A program made the position numbers and the translations under genes. 40,631 bases of DNA, taken from Patescibacteria group bacterium. GTDB lineage: Bacteria; Patescibacteriota; Patescibacteriia; JAGVFQ01. The notes under the pieces were generated by a model, which saw only the letters and a list, made by a program, of their open reading frames with translations, made no database searches and was not told where the DNA came from. The stretch lies in NCBI GenBank assembly GCA_020057505.1, contig JAGVFQ010000034.1, forward strand, positions 1 to 40,631, read 5' to 3'. Below are positions 24,023 to 30,884 of this stretch, in pieces; position 1 is the first letter of the stretch, and every line of letters starts with the position of its first letter.

Positions 24023-24028
24023 TAAAAT

Positions 24029-25321
24029 TTATTCATTCTTAATCACCTTAAAGCCGCAATATTTTTGAAGTGCTTTAGGAATTTTAATACTGCCATCTTT
24101 TTGTTGATAATTTTCCATGATCGCGATCAAAGTGCGGCCAATGGCAAAGGCCGTGGCATCATTCATATGCACAAATTCCGTCTTGCCATTTTTTCTTTTT
24201 ACTTTAGTTTTTAATCGGCGCGACTGATAATCGGTCATCATATCCGAAGTATGGGTTTCCCGATATTTATTCTGCCCTGGCATCCAGATTTCAATATCAA
24301 TTTGGCGCGCGTCCGGGCCGCCCATATCACCGGTGCAAATCTGCACGACTTGATAAGGTAGACCCAAAGACTGCACTAATTCCTCCTGGATAGCGACAAA
24401 TAAATCCTGCTCTTTTACTGAATCTTCAGGCAAAGAAAAAGATTCCATTTCCAATTTATCAAATTGATGGACGCGCAAAATGCCTTTCATATCCTTGCCG
24501 TAAGAGCCCGCTTCGCGGCGAAAAGCCGTAGAATAACCGGCGTAGCGAATCGGCAAATCATTCTCGTTGAAAGTTTCATCTATATGCAAGGACCCTAGAG
24601 TATGCTCGGCGCTGCCGATCAAATACAAATCATCGCTCGGTATATAATAACGCTCTTCTTTCGGTTCCAGACGCGCCATTCTCTGAAATACCTCGGGCCT
24701 AATCATTACCGGCGGAATAATGGGAATAAAAGGCGTTGATTTCAAATCCAGCTTAGCCTTCTTTAAAATCTTTTTGATGCGCTTCTCGTCCGTAATAATC
24801 GAAAAGGCATGCTGAAGCAGAGCAAACTGCAAAAGCGCCAGTTTGCCCTTGAGATAAGTGAAACGCGCGCCGGTAACATTAGCCGCCTTTTCATTGTCGA
24901 TAATGTCCAAATCCTTGCCCAATTGCCAATGTTCTTTCGGAGTAAAATCCAATTTTGGCCTCTCCCCTATTTGGCGCAAGACTTTATTCCCGCTTTCATC
25001 CGGACCGACTGGAGTGGATTCGTGCGCAATATTGGGAATTTTATAAATAATTTCATTAAAATTATTTTCAACATTACGAAAAGCTTCTTCCAATTGCGAA
25101 ATTTTATCGCCCTTTTGCCTCATCTCGGCAATTTCCGCCTCACTCGGCTTGGTTTTGGATACTCTCTTGCGCTCGGAACGAAGCGACTCGATTTGCGCTT
25201 GCAACTGTTTCCGCTCATCATCAAATTCCACTAATTTTTTCAAATCAACTTCGATACGTTTATTTTTATTGTTTGTCTCGACTAATTGCAGATTTTCTCG
25301 GATGAATTTTATATCAAGCAT
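24029..25321 (-). CDS. serS: Seryl-tRNA synthetase
   Basis: 430 aa, normal length. Charges tRNA-Ser (a tRNA-Ser gene is at 27237). Seen: the N-terminal antiparallel coiled-coil arm that grips the long variable arm of tRNA-Ser (residues about 30-100, 'DERKQLQAQIESLRSERKRVSK'), motif 2 'GYSTAFRREAGSYGKDMKGILRVHQFDK', 'DARQIDIEIWMPGQNKYRETHT' and motif 3 'NDATAFAIGRTLIAIMENYQQ'. Start 'MLDIKFIRENLQLV' is canonical. Its upstream side faces a purF remnant on the plus strand. Confidence 0.97.
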   Translation of the reverse strand: MLDIKFIRENLQLVETNNKNKRIEVDLKKLVEFDDERKQLQAQIESLRSERKRVSKTKPSEAEIAEMRQKGDKISQLEEAFRNVENNFNEIIYKIPNIAHESTPVGPDESGNKVLRQIGERPKLDFTPKEHWQLGKDLDIIDNEKAANVTGARFTYLKGKLALLQFALLQHAFSIITDEKRIKKILKKAKLDLKSTPFIPIIPPVMIRPEVFQRMARLEPKEERYYIPSDDLYLIGSAEHTLGSLHIDETFNENDLPIRYAGYSTAFRREAGSYGKDMKGILRVHQFDKLEMESFSLPEDSVKEQDLFVAIQEELVQSLGLPYQVVQICTGDMGGPDARQIDIEIWMPGQNKYRETHTSDMMTDYQSRRLKTKVKRKNGKTEFVHMNDATAFAIGRTLIAIMENYQQKDGSIKIPKALQKYCGFKVIKNE

Positions 25322-25390
25322 ATTGTTTATGTTAATAACTTCTATCGGAATTTTAACACAAATTTGCGGTTTGGTAAAGTTAATAAATTA

Positions 25391-25549
25391 ATTAGCAAAA
25401 AAGAGCTGATCGCCGCTCAAATGTCGACCGACGGAGTGTGTAGATACATCGGCGCCGACGCATTACACTATCTTAGCCAAGAAGGTTTGGAAGAGCTCGC
25501 TGGAACGGATTTCTGCTACGGCTGTTTTACCGGCGAATATCCTTTCTAA
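25391..25549 (+). pseudogene. purF: 3' remnant of purF (amidophosphoribosyltransferase)
   Basis: 52 codons without their own start signal. Seen: 'SKKELIAAQ...YIGADALHYLSQEGLEEL' and 'FCYGCFTGEYPF', which match the last ~50 residues of PurF ('..ELIAA...IGADSL.YLS.EGL...FC.ACFTG.YP'). The ORF track extends it to 25286 through AT-rich DNA that does not resemble PurF. No ribosome site precedes it, and the catalytic glutaminase and PRPP domains are absent. It is more GC-rich than the flanks and ends with AGGAGG plus a terminator, as intact local units do. Probably the relic of a deleted purine-synthesis gene; less likely a short functional peptide from the ATG at 25421. Confidence 0.8.
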
Positions 25550-25552
25550 AAC

Positions 25553-25596
25553 AGGAGGCAAAAAAAATAAGGGACGAAAAAATTCACCCTTTTTTT
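25553..25596 (+). terminator. Post-stop AGGAGG and terminator of the purF relic
   Basis: AGGAGG (25553-25558) begins 4 nt after the stop; then AGGG...GAA/TTC...CCCT (25570-25590) runs into seven T's. The 3' end of the old transcription unit is intact. Confidence 0.7.
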
Positions 25597-25619
25597 ATTT
25601 GTTTTATCGTCAATAACAA

Positions 25620-25781
25620 CTAAACGACGCCTTCTCTAGTTTTCCTTTCCAACTTATCCAAGAAATCATTCGTCTTTTTTGCCGCTGCGTCAATCTCTGC
25701 CGCTGTTTTATGATTTTCCCAAAAATTTCTTGAAAAATGAACTGGACCGTCTCGACGCATGAGCTTAAAAAGATTAGGCAT
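25620..25781 (-). CDS. Micro-ORF, 53 aa, charged
   Basis: Below the ORF-track cut-off. Reads 'MPNLFKLMRRDGPVHFSRNF...' and ends '...DKLERKTREGVV'. It is mostly helical and charged, with an AAAAGGAA site just before ATG. It begins 12 nt after the smaller ORF at 25794. No family recognised; coding status inferred from frame and ribosome site only. Confidence 0.45.
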   Translation of the reverse strand: MPNLFKLMRRDGPVHFSRNFWENHKTAAEIDAAAKKTNDFLDKLERKTREGVV

Positions 25782-25793
25782 TTCCTTTTCTTG

Positions 25794-25853
25794 TTACTGT
25801 CGCCTTCTTAGGCGCTCTTCTCTCATCTCTGTTATTGTTTTTTCTAGCCTCAT
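25794..25853 (-). CDS. Micro-ORF, 19 aa, behind a strong ribosome site
   Basis: Reads 'MRLEKTITEMREERLRRRQ'. GGGAGGAGGAATGAG stands right before ATG, an unusually strong site for so short a peptide. A CGCCT/AGGCG hairpin lies within it. Could be a leader peptide for the 53-aa ORF that follows. Confidence 0.35.
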   Translation of the reverse strand: MRLEKTITEMREERLRRRQ

Positions 25854-25871
25854 CTCATTCCTCCTCCCTTT

Positions 25872-26282
25872 TTATTTTTGACTTTTTCTAAAGAGCGACG
25901 ATTTATATATTTCCGGTTTGTAGGATTTGAGCCTTACAATATTAACACCTAATTTTCTAATTTGTTTCTCTAATCTTGGGGAAATTTTTTGATCATAGCC
26001 AAGACAGATGATATCCGGCTTTTCCTGCCAAATTACTCTGCAATGATCAATTCTATGCCCCAATCGCGCTCTGCTAATAATCTTAACGTGTTTAAGAGCT
26101 TCCAGGCGCATTTTTTCACTAAACAGCGGTAATCGGCCCTTCTGAGCTTTCACGGTTGAACTGCGCGCGATGACAGCGATTAAATTATTGCCGTATTTTT
26201 TGGCTTGGCGGAAAAAACTAAGATGGCCTTTGTGCAGGCCATCAAAAGTGCCGAAAACCATTATCTTGTTTTTTTTAATCAT
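25872..26282 (-). CDS. Cytidylyltransferase-family nucleotidyltransferase (TagD/RibL-like)
   Basis: 136 aa from the start used. Transfers a nucleotidyl group to a small phosphorylated substrate. Seen: 'VFGTFDGLHKGHLSFFRQAK' with the GTFD..HxGH nucleotide-binding signature, 'AVIARSSTVKAQKGR', and 'DIICLGYDQKISP' (the usual G-Y/H-D-x motif), ending with a Lys/Arg-rich tail. Short lengths like this fit glycerol-3-phosphate cytidylyltransferase or archaeal-type FAD synthase; the two cannot be told apart here. The ATG at 26282 overlaps the HD gene stop (ATGATTAA), pointing to coupling; the track start 26294 is possible. Confidence 0.85.
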   Translation of the reverse strand: MIKKNKIMVFGTFDGLHKGHLSFFRQAKKYGNNLIAVIARSSTVKAQKGRLPLFSEKMRLEALKHVKIISRARLGHRIDHCRVIWQEKPDIICLGYDQKISPRLEKQIRKLGVNIVRLKSYKPEIYKSSLFRKSQK

Positions 26283-27201
26283 GATTTTCTTCAATGATTT
26301 GTTTCAATTCTTCTTCTGATTTTTCAAGCGTCTTCTCGATGAATCGAAGATAATCTTTTTTCGCTTCCGCGGGCAAAATACTTTTATTTACATTATCTTT
26401 TAATGCCACTATAGCTTCCTCGTGCGAATAAGCGCTTCGGCCGCGATAGGCTTGATATTTATCAATTAAAGTTAAAATTTGATACTTATCGATTAATTCA
26501 ATAGTTTTAACATCATCAGAAATTTTTTCGAGCGGCAAATTCGCCGGATTCTTGCCATCCAAAATATGATGCGATGAAGCAATGTCGATGGTTCTTTCAT
26601 CAATGACCCCGCCTTGATTAGCTTTTAGAATATCATAAGTCCAATCAACGTGCTTCTGCCAAAAATCAATCATTTTATTTTTATCCAAGTCCATGCCCAA
26701 TGTCATGAGTACTCCTTCAAGACTCATACCGGCTTCTTTTAATAATTTTTGCATATCTTCCCGTTCCTCAATTCCTTCTGCCTTCAAAGCATCACGAATG
26801 GATTTGCCGCGGGAATCTTTAAAAGTCTTTTGGGCAAAAAGTAATTGAATTATTCGCCGCTCTTCAATTCTGGCATCGCGCGGTCCGGATTTGCCCACGT
26901 CGTGCAAAAGCGCGCAAAGCTTCATTTTTTTCTTCATTTCTTCTTTGCTAATCTTCTCTTCCCCGTCCTCGCCAATGTTTCCGAGCTCAAGTTTGTCCCA
27001 CAATTTATCTATAATTTCCGCCATTTTGATGGCATCGTAAAAATGCGATTCCTTGCCATCACTAAGCTCCAACAGACGCTCATAAATCTGCGGATAATCT
27101 TTTTTAATATCAACTCCCAAATCCGCAAACTGCGTGGTGACTAAATCTTGCGCCGATTCGGTTTCAATTTTTGGCGGTTTTGTTTCAATTGGTTCCGGCA
27201 T
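26275..27201 (-). CDS. HD-domain phosphohydrolase
   Basis: 308 aa. Seen: 'LCALLHDVGKSGPRD' (HD pair near residue 99), 'FWQKHVDWTYDIL', 'IASSHHILDGKNPANLP' and 'LTLIDKYQAYRGRSAYSHEEAI', the order of metal ligands in HD/HD-GYP-like proteins, though the GYP triplet is not present. Likely hydrolyses a phosphate ester, nucleotide or cyclic nucleotide; the substrate cannot be named. The N-terminal ~20 residues are Pro/Glu/Thr-rich and disordered. It overlaps the nucleotidyltransferase gene by a few bases, suggesting a shared transcript and perhaps linked nucleotide metabolism. Confidence 0.8.
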   Translation of the reverse strand: MPEPIETKPPKIETESAQDLVTTQFADLGVDIKKDYPQIYERLLELSDGKESHFYDAIKMAEIIDKLWDKLELGNIGEDGEEKISKEEMKKKMKLCALLHDVGKSGPRDARIEERRIIQLLFAQKTFKDSRGKSIRDALKAEGIEEREDMQKLLKEAGMSLEGVLMTLGMDLDKNKMIDFWQKHVDWTYDILKANQGGVIDERTIDIASSHHILDGKNPANLPLEKISDDVKTIELIDKYQILTLIDKYQAYRGRSAYSHEEAIVALKDNVNKSILPAEAKKDYLRFIEKTLEKSEEELKQIIEENHD

Positions 27202-27236
27202 ATGATTATTAAAAAATTATTTATTTAAATTTCCAT

Positions 27237-27326
27237 TGGCGGAAGAAGAGGGATTCGAACCCTCGATGCCCTTTCGGACATACAGCCTTTCCAGGGCTGC
27301 GCCTTAAACCGCTCGGCCATCCTTCC
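27237..27326 (-). tRNA. tRNA-Ser (GGA)
   Basis: On the minus strand: acceptor GGAAGGA...TTCTTCC with G73 and an encoded CCA end; D-arm GGCCGAGCGGTTTAAGGC; anticodon stem CAGCC/GGCTG around loop CTGGAAA, anticodon GGA; a long type II variable arm (TGTCCGAAAGGGCA); T-arm GAGGGTTCGAATCCCTC. All features of tRNA-Ser. Confidence 0.97.
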
Positions 27327-27338
27327 ATTGATTATAAA

Positions 27339-28847
27339 TTACTCTCTACTCATAACATAATCCAATATCATCCAATCCGTCAAATATTCAATAGGCGCTT
27401 TGTCGTCGGTTAAAACGCTAAAATTATTATCAAATTGAACTTTTTTGAAATTAAAAGAGGCAAAAAGCGCGATGGGAATTAATTCGATAGCCGTGTTTTG
27501 CGCCAATCTTTCCGGCTGTAACTCGGTTTGCGCTCCCAAAACCAAATAATTCATACTATTAGGATCGGATTTGAGCGTGTAAGTATTATTAAAAACTAAG
27601 TTTAACGTATTTGTTATATTACGCAAAAGTTTGGAATTATCCGAAGCGGCGTTGACGTTCATCGCCACCATCCCCTCCTCCGACAAATGAGCCAAAACTT
27701 CTTCAAAAAATTCTTTAGTCGCGAGATGAAACGGTATATAGAGCTGATTGGAGTAAGCGTCGATAATTATTATATCGTATTTTTTCTTGTTTTGCGCGAG
27801 ATAGATTCTGCCGTCCTGATTATAGATGTCAGCCTCATTTTTCAAATCAAAAAATTTACGGCTCGCATCTATCACTTTCTGGTCGATTTCCACGCCGTCA
27901 ATCTGGGCGTCGGGGAAAAAATATTTAAGCTGTTTTGCAATCGTGCCGCCGGCGAGGCCGATGATTAAAATACTTTTTTCTTTTTTATTGGTCAAATACG
28001 GCAAAAGAGAATAATAATCATAATAACGGCCGGTCAAAATGCTTTCTTTATTATAAACAGTCTGAATGCCGAGGCCGTCATTATATTGAAGAAGCCTGCT
28101 TTTGCCTTCATCGACAACCTGAATAAATTGGTAGCTGGATTCAGTTTCATAAATTTTGCCCTCAACTTGCTTTATCTCCGGCAGATTATATATCCAGGGC
28201 AAGATAATTATCGGCATTAGAACAAAATATTTTCCTTGAAAAAAGCCGCATAAAGCCACGATAAAAAGCAGACTCGAAAAAAATATTATGGTCCGCGCCG
28301 TGCCCATGGTTGGTATAAAAACCAGTATCGGCAGAAAAGTCCCCAAAATGCTGCCAATCGTGGAAATGCCGAATATCGTTCCGGCGGACTGGCCCACATC
28401 TTCTTGCGCGACTGATAATAATTTAATCAAAAACGGGCTCACTATACCCAAAAGTAAAATCGGCAAAAAAAATAAAATCGCAATCGACGCGAGCGAACCG
28501 AAAAAAATAACAAAAGTCGCCGAACTGAATAAAAAGAAAGAGCTGGTCAAATTTTTTACTAAAACGGGAGTGAAAAAAGGAACCAAGAAGAGAGCGAGGC
28601 ACGCGAAAATAATTAGCTTCAAGAGCGTCCGCAGATTAGTATTTTTGTCCGCAAGCCTGCCGCCCAAAATATAGCCGATAGCGAGCGCGATCATGATAAC
28701 GCCGATGATATTCGTCCAGACAAAAGTTGAAGTACCGAAATACGGCGCCATGAGGCGCGAGGCGCTAAGTTCCACCGCCATAATACTCATGCCGGAAAAA
28801 AATGACAGAATATAAATATAAATTTTCCTAAAATTTAATCCGACCAT
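27339..28847 (-). CDS. Fused membrane / spermidine-synthase-like protein
   Basis: 502 aa. Seen: an N-terminal half with about seven membrane spans ('GMSIMAVELSASRLMAPYFG', 'IIGVIMIALAIGYILGGRLAD') and a C-terminal half with a Rossmann-type aminopropyltransferase fold: 'SILIIGLAGGTIAKQL', 'DGVEIDQKVIDASRKFF', 'YDIIIIDAYSN' and the family ending 'VLTDDKAPIEYLTDWM'. Family knowledge: membrane-fused SpeE-like proteins exist widely, and substrates are mostly unproven (polyamines or other SAM-derived groups). A tRNA-Ser gene follows its 3' end. Confidence 0.9.
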   Translation of the reverse strand: MVGLNFRKIYIYILSFFSGMSIMAVELSASRLMAPYFGTSTFVWTNIIGVIMIALAIGYILGGRLADKNTNLRTLLKLIIFACLALFLVPFFTPVLVKNLTSSFFLFSSATFVIFFGSLASIAILFFLPILLLGIVSPFLIKLLSVAQEDVGQSAGTIFGISTIGSILGTFLPILVFIPTMGTARTIIFFSSLLFIVALCGFFQGKYFVLMPIIILPWIYNLPEIKQVEGKIYETESSYQFIQVVDEGKSRLLQYNDGLGIQTVYNKESILTGRYYDYYSLLPYLTNKKEKSILIIGLAGGTIAKQLKYFFPDAQIDGVEIDQKVIDASRKFFDLKNEADIYNQDGRIYLAQNKKKYDIIIIDAYSNQLYIPFHLATKEFFEEVLAHLSEEGMVAMNVNAASDNSKLLRNITNTLNLVFNNTYTLKSDPNSMNYLVLGAQTELQPERLAQNTAIELIPIALFASFNFKKVQFDNNFSVLTDDKAPIEYLTDWMILDYVMSRE

Positions 28848-28917
28848 CAGCTTATTATTAACTATTTTTGTCTTTGCCTGAAAAAAGAAGACAAGCCTTT
28901 GGTGACTATGTCTTCTT

Positions 28918-28966
28918 TTTCAAATCCGTGAAATCTATAAAAATCCGCGCGATCCGTGTTTATTTC
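28918..28966. repeat. Degenerate 'ATCCGTG' repeat
   Basis: AAATCCGTGAAATCT...ATCCGCGCGATCCGTGTTTA straddles the 3' end of the DsbA gene. An inverted counterpart with CAGATAAACACAGAT...GACGGATTACCACAGAT lies at 29705-29747 upstream of the same gene. Together they bracket dsbA. Such words are common dispersed repeats (general knowledge). Confidence 0.4.
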
Positions 28967-29700
28967 AACTTGCTGTCAATAATCTGTTTGATATTTTCGT
29001 AAGGCAGAGCGCCGGAAACCAATTCGCCGTTGATGAAGGTCGCTGGCGTGCCATTAACGCCGGCGGCGGAACCCTCGGCCAAATCAGCGCTGACTTTACT
29101 CGCATATTTGCCGGTATCAAGACAGTCATTAAATTTGCTAGTGTTAAGGCCCAGATCTTTCGCATCATTCTTCCACTGCGTCACGCTCATTGTGCCGGCT
29201 TTATTGGCTGCAAAAATCTTGTCATGCATCTCCCAAAACTTTTCTTGCTCGCCCGCGCACTCAGCTGCCTCGGCCGCCTTTTGGGCCTGGTCATGGAAAG
29301 GCAACGGATAATTGCGGAAAACCAATCTTACTTTGTCTTTATAATCAGTCATCACCTGATCTAAAGTCTCCTTAAATCGCAAGCAATAAGGGCATTGGAA
29401 ATCGGAAAATAATAGCAAGGTCACCGGCGCGTTGAAATCGCCTCTCACGTGGTCGTCTTTCGTCACGGGCGCCAATTTGCTCGGATCAGCTTGCGGTTCG
29501 GCAGGAGTCGGGGCTGGGTTGGTGTTAACATTTAAGTCAGTATTAACATTATTTTGGGCTAAAACTTTTTCAACCGGCCCTTTGTTAGAATACAAAATAG
29601 ACAACACCGCGAAAAAACCCAGAGCGCTAATAACGGCCACCCCAGCCATCACGCCTAATAAAAAATAAAGCCTGCTTTGGTTGTTTTTTTGTTCTTCCAT
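28960..29700 (-). CDS. Membrane-anchored DsbA-family thiol oxidoreductase
   Basis: 246 aa. Seen: a membrane anchor (residues about 11-36), a Pro/Asn-rich linker, then a DsbA-type thioredoxin fold with CPYC (103-106) in 'FSDFQCPYCLRF', 'RLVFRNYPLPFHDQAQKAAEAAECA' and the cis-Pro loop 'VNGTPATFINGELVSGALP'. This is the disulfide-bond oxidase or isomerase type seen across CPR. It acts outside the membrane. Its catalytic domain is very similar to that in the HMA-fused protein at 39130, so the two are paralogs. A partner for re-oxidation (VKOR or DsbB) is not in the window. Confidence 0.93.
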   Translation of the reverse strand: MEEQKNNQSRLYFLLGVMAGVAVISALGFFAVLSILYSNKGPVEKVLAQNNVNTDLNVNTNPAPTPAEPQADPSKLAPVTKDDHVRGDFNAPVTLLLFSDFQCPYCLRFKETLDQVMTDYKDKVRLVFRNYPLPFHDQAQKAAEAAECAGEQEKFWEMHDKIFAANKAGTMSVTQWKNDAKDLGLNTSKFNDCLDTGKYASKVSADLAEGSAAGVNGTPATFINGELVSGALPYENIKQIIDSKLK

Positions 29701-29704
29701 ATTT

Positions 29705-29948
29705 TAGGATACAGATAAACACAGATATTGACGGATTACCACAGATAACGAATTAACTGGTAAATCGCCAATAAACTATTTTATCAATGTTGAATTTAAT
29801 TATTATTTATAGATAGGATCATTATATCAGAATCGAGACATATTTGACAATAGCTAAAATTTGAATAAAAAACGACGCCTAAAATGCCACAATTTATTAT
29901 TTATAATAGTTTAACTTTGCCCGCTCGCCGAAGCTATTCGGCGAGCGG
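29705..29948. repeat. Gap with dispersed repeats and a 12-bp hairpin
   Basis: The gap upstream of dsbA holds the CACAGAT-type repeat (29705-29747), AT-rich DNA with no ORF, and a perfect hairpin CCGCTCGCCGAA (29921-29932)/TTCGGCGAGCGG (29937-29948). The hairpin is 28 nt from the stop of the minus-strand gene at 29977 but has no T-run, so it is a repeat or an imperfect terminator. Confidence 0.6.
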
Positions 29949-29976
29949 AGTCCGACTCATGTTTTGAATTAATTGT

Positions 29977-30201
29977 TTAAACAATCTCTCCGCGCTTCTC
30001 GAGCATCATGTGATGAATCGTTGCAATTTGAATCCAGATAGCGGCAAGAAGAGATGTTATAGAGCACAGGAGCATCACTTCTCTCGTTAATCCAAACCAA
30101 ACTACTTCGGCTGGCCAGAAGAGAAAGGCAAAAGCTGACATGGCAATGCCAACAAGCCCCGCAATAACAGAAATAACATGCAATACTTTTGATAATTTCA
30201 T
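29977..30201 (-). CDS. Small two-span membrane protein
   Basis: 74 aa; not recognised. Seen: hydrophobic segments at residues about 7-32 and about 40-62, with a charged tail 'MLEKRGEIV'. 'HHMMLE' near the end supplies His/Met residues that could bind copper, which fits the neighbourhood, but this is speculative. Lies 21 nt after the DUF6629 gene and probably shares its transcript. Confidence 0.6.
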   Translation of the reverse strand: MKLSKVLHVISVIAGLVGIAMSAFAFLFWPAEVVWFGLTREVMLLCSITSLLAAIWIQIATIHHMMLEKRGEIV

Positions 30202-30222
30202 ATATTTATTGTATTAATTATT

Positions 30223-30882
30223 TTACCGATAATCTGTTTCGAACCGCCTTTCGGCAACAGATTTTCTTTTGAAATACCAGTAAACTAGTACGCTTAGAAT
30301 CGCCGCGAAAAAACACCACACGGACACAAATAATGACACATAAAACCAGTAGGATATTATAGCCGAAATAAATACCAACACCCCGAAGATATTAACCAGT
30401 TTATGACTTGAGGAAAACGCGCTTACACAGGTTGCGGTAAAATAAAACACTATAATCCAAAAGGTATCAAAATGAAGGGCGGTATATACGATACTCTTAT
30501 TTATTATTTGAGAGGTAACGGGAACCTGTATGTGAAAATATAATAGATATGCGCCAACTGCAATTCCAACCAACTGAAATAAGGAAAGTAATTTTTTACG
30601 CCAAGGTACAGTTTCTAATGACCGTACTGCAAAAGGCACATAGACCGGCCAGAATACATAAGCAAACAATGCATATACGAAAGTCATAGTAGTATTAAGC
30701 CAAAGAGCCTCGAACCGAAAGGAAAATCAAATCAATCCTTCGGTAAGTTGTTGGATTCCAAATAAAAGCGGAATCGTGGCAAAAGGAATCTCCGCCTTTC
30801 GTTTGGCCTTTGTTATGGTTACCGCTCCGACTGCTGACAACGCGGAGCCGGCTACAAAACTTGCTGTGGCTGAAAAACACAT
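30223..30882 (-). pseudogene. DUF6629-like membrane protein with in-frame TGA
   Basis: The track lists only the C-terminal part (30223-30687). Reading upstream in the same frame gives 'MCFSATASFVAGSALSAVG' at 30882, then '...IPLLFGIQQLTEGLI', a TGA at 30727-30729, then 'FSFRFEALWLNTTMTFVYAL...' into the track ORF. 'MCFSATASF' and 'LFGIQQ.TEGL.W' are marks of the DUF6629 membrane family, and the TGA stands where Trp is expected (TGG to TGA). About six spans in total. The ATG lies 2 nt after the P-type ATPase stop, so it is the next gene in that transcript. A nonsense mutation, sequencing error or readthrough are the options. Role unknown. Confidence 0.75.
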
Positions 30883-30884
30883 AG

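Noticed and set aside
29921-29948. Strong hairpin as a standard terminator
   Set aside because: No T-run follows on either strand; treated as a repeat-type hairpin.
30727-30729. TGA recoding as Gly or Trp genome-wide (as in Gracilibacteria/SR1)
   Set aside because: TGA ends the FN3 frame at 15344-15346 at a sensible place and no other in-frame TGA was met in the confident genes, so a local mutation or readthrough is more likely.
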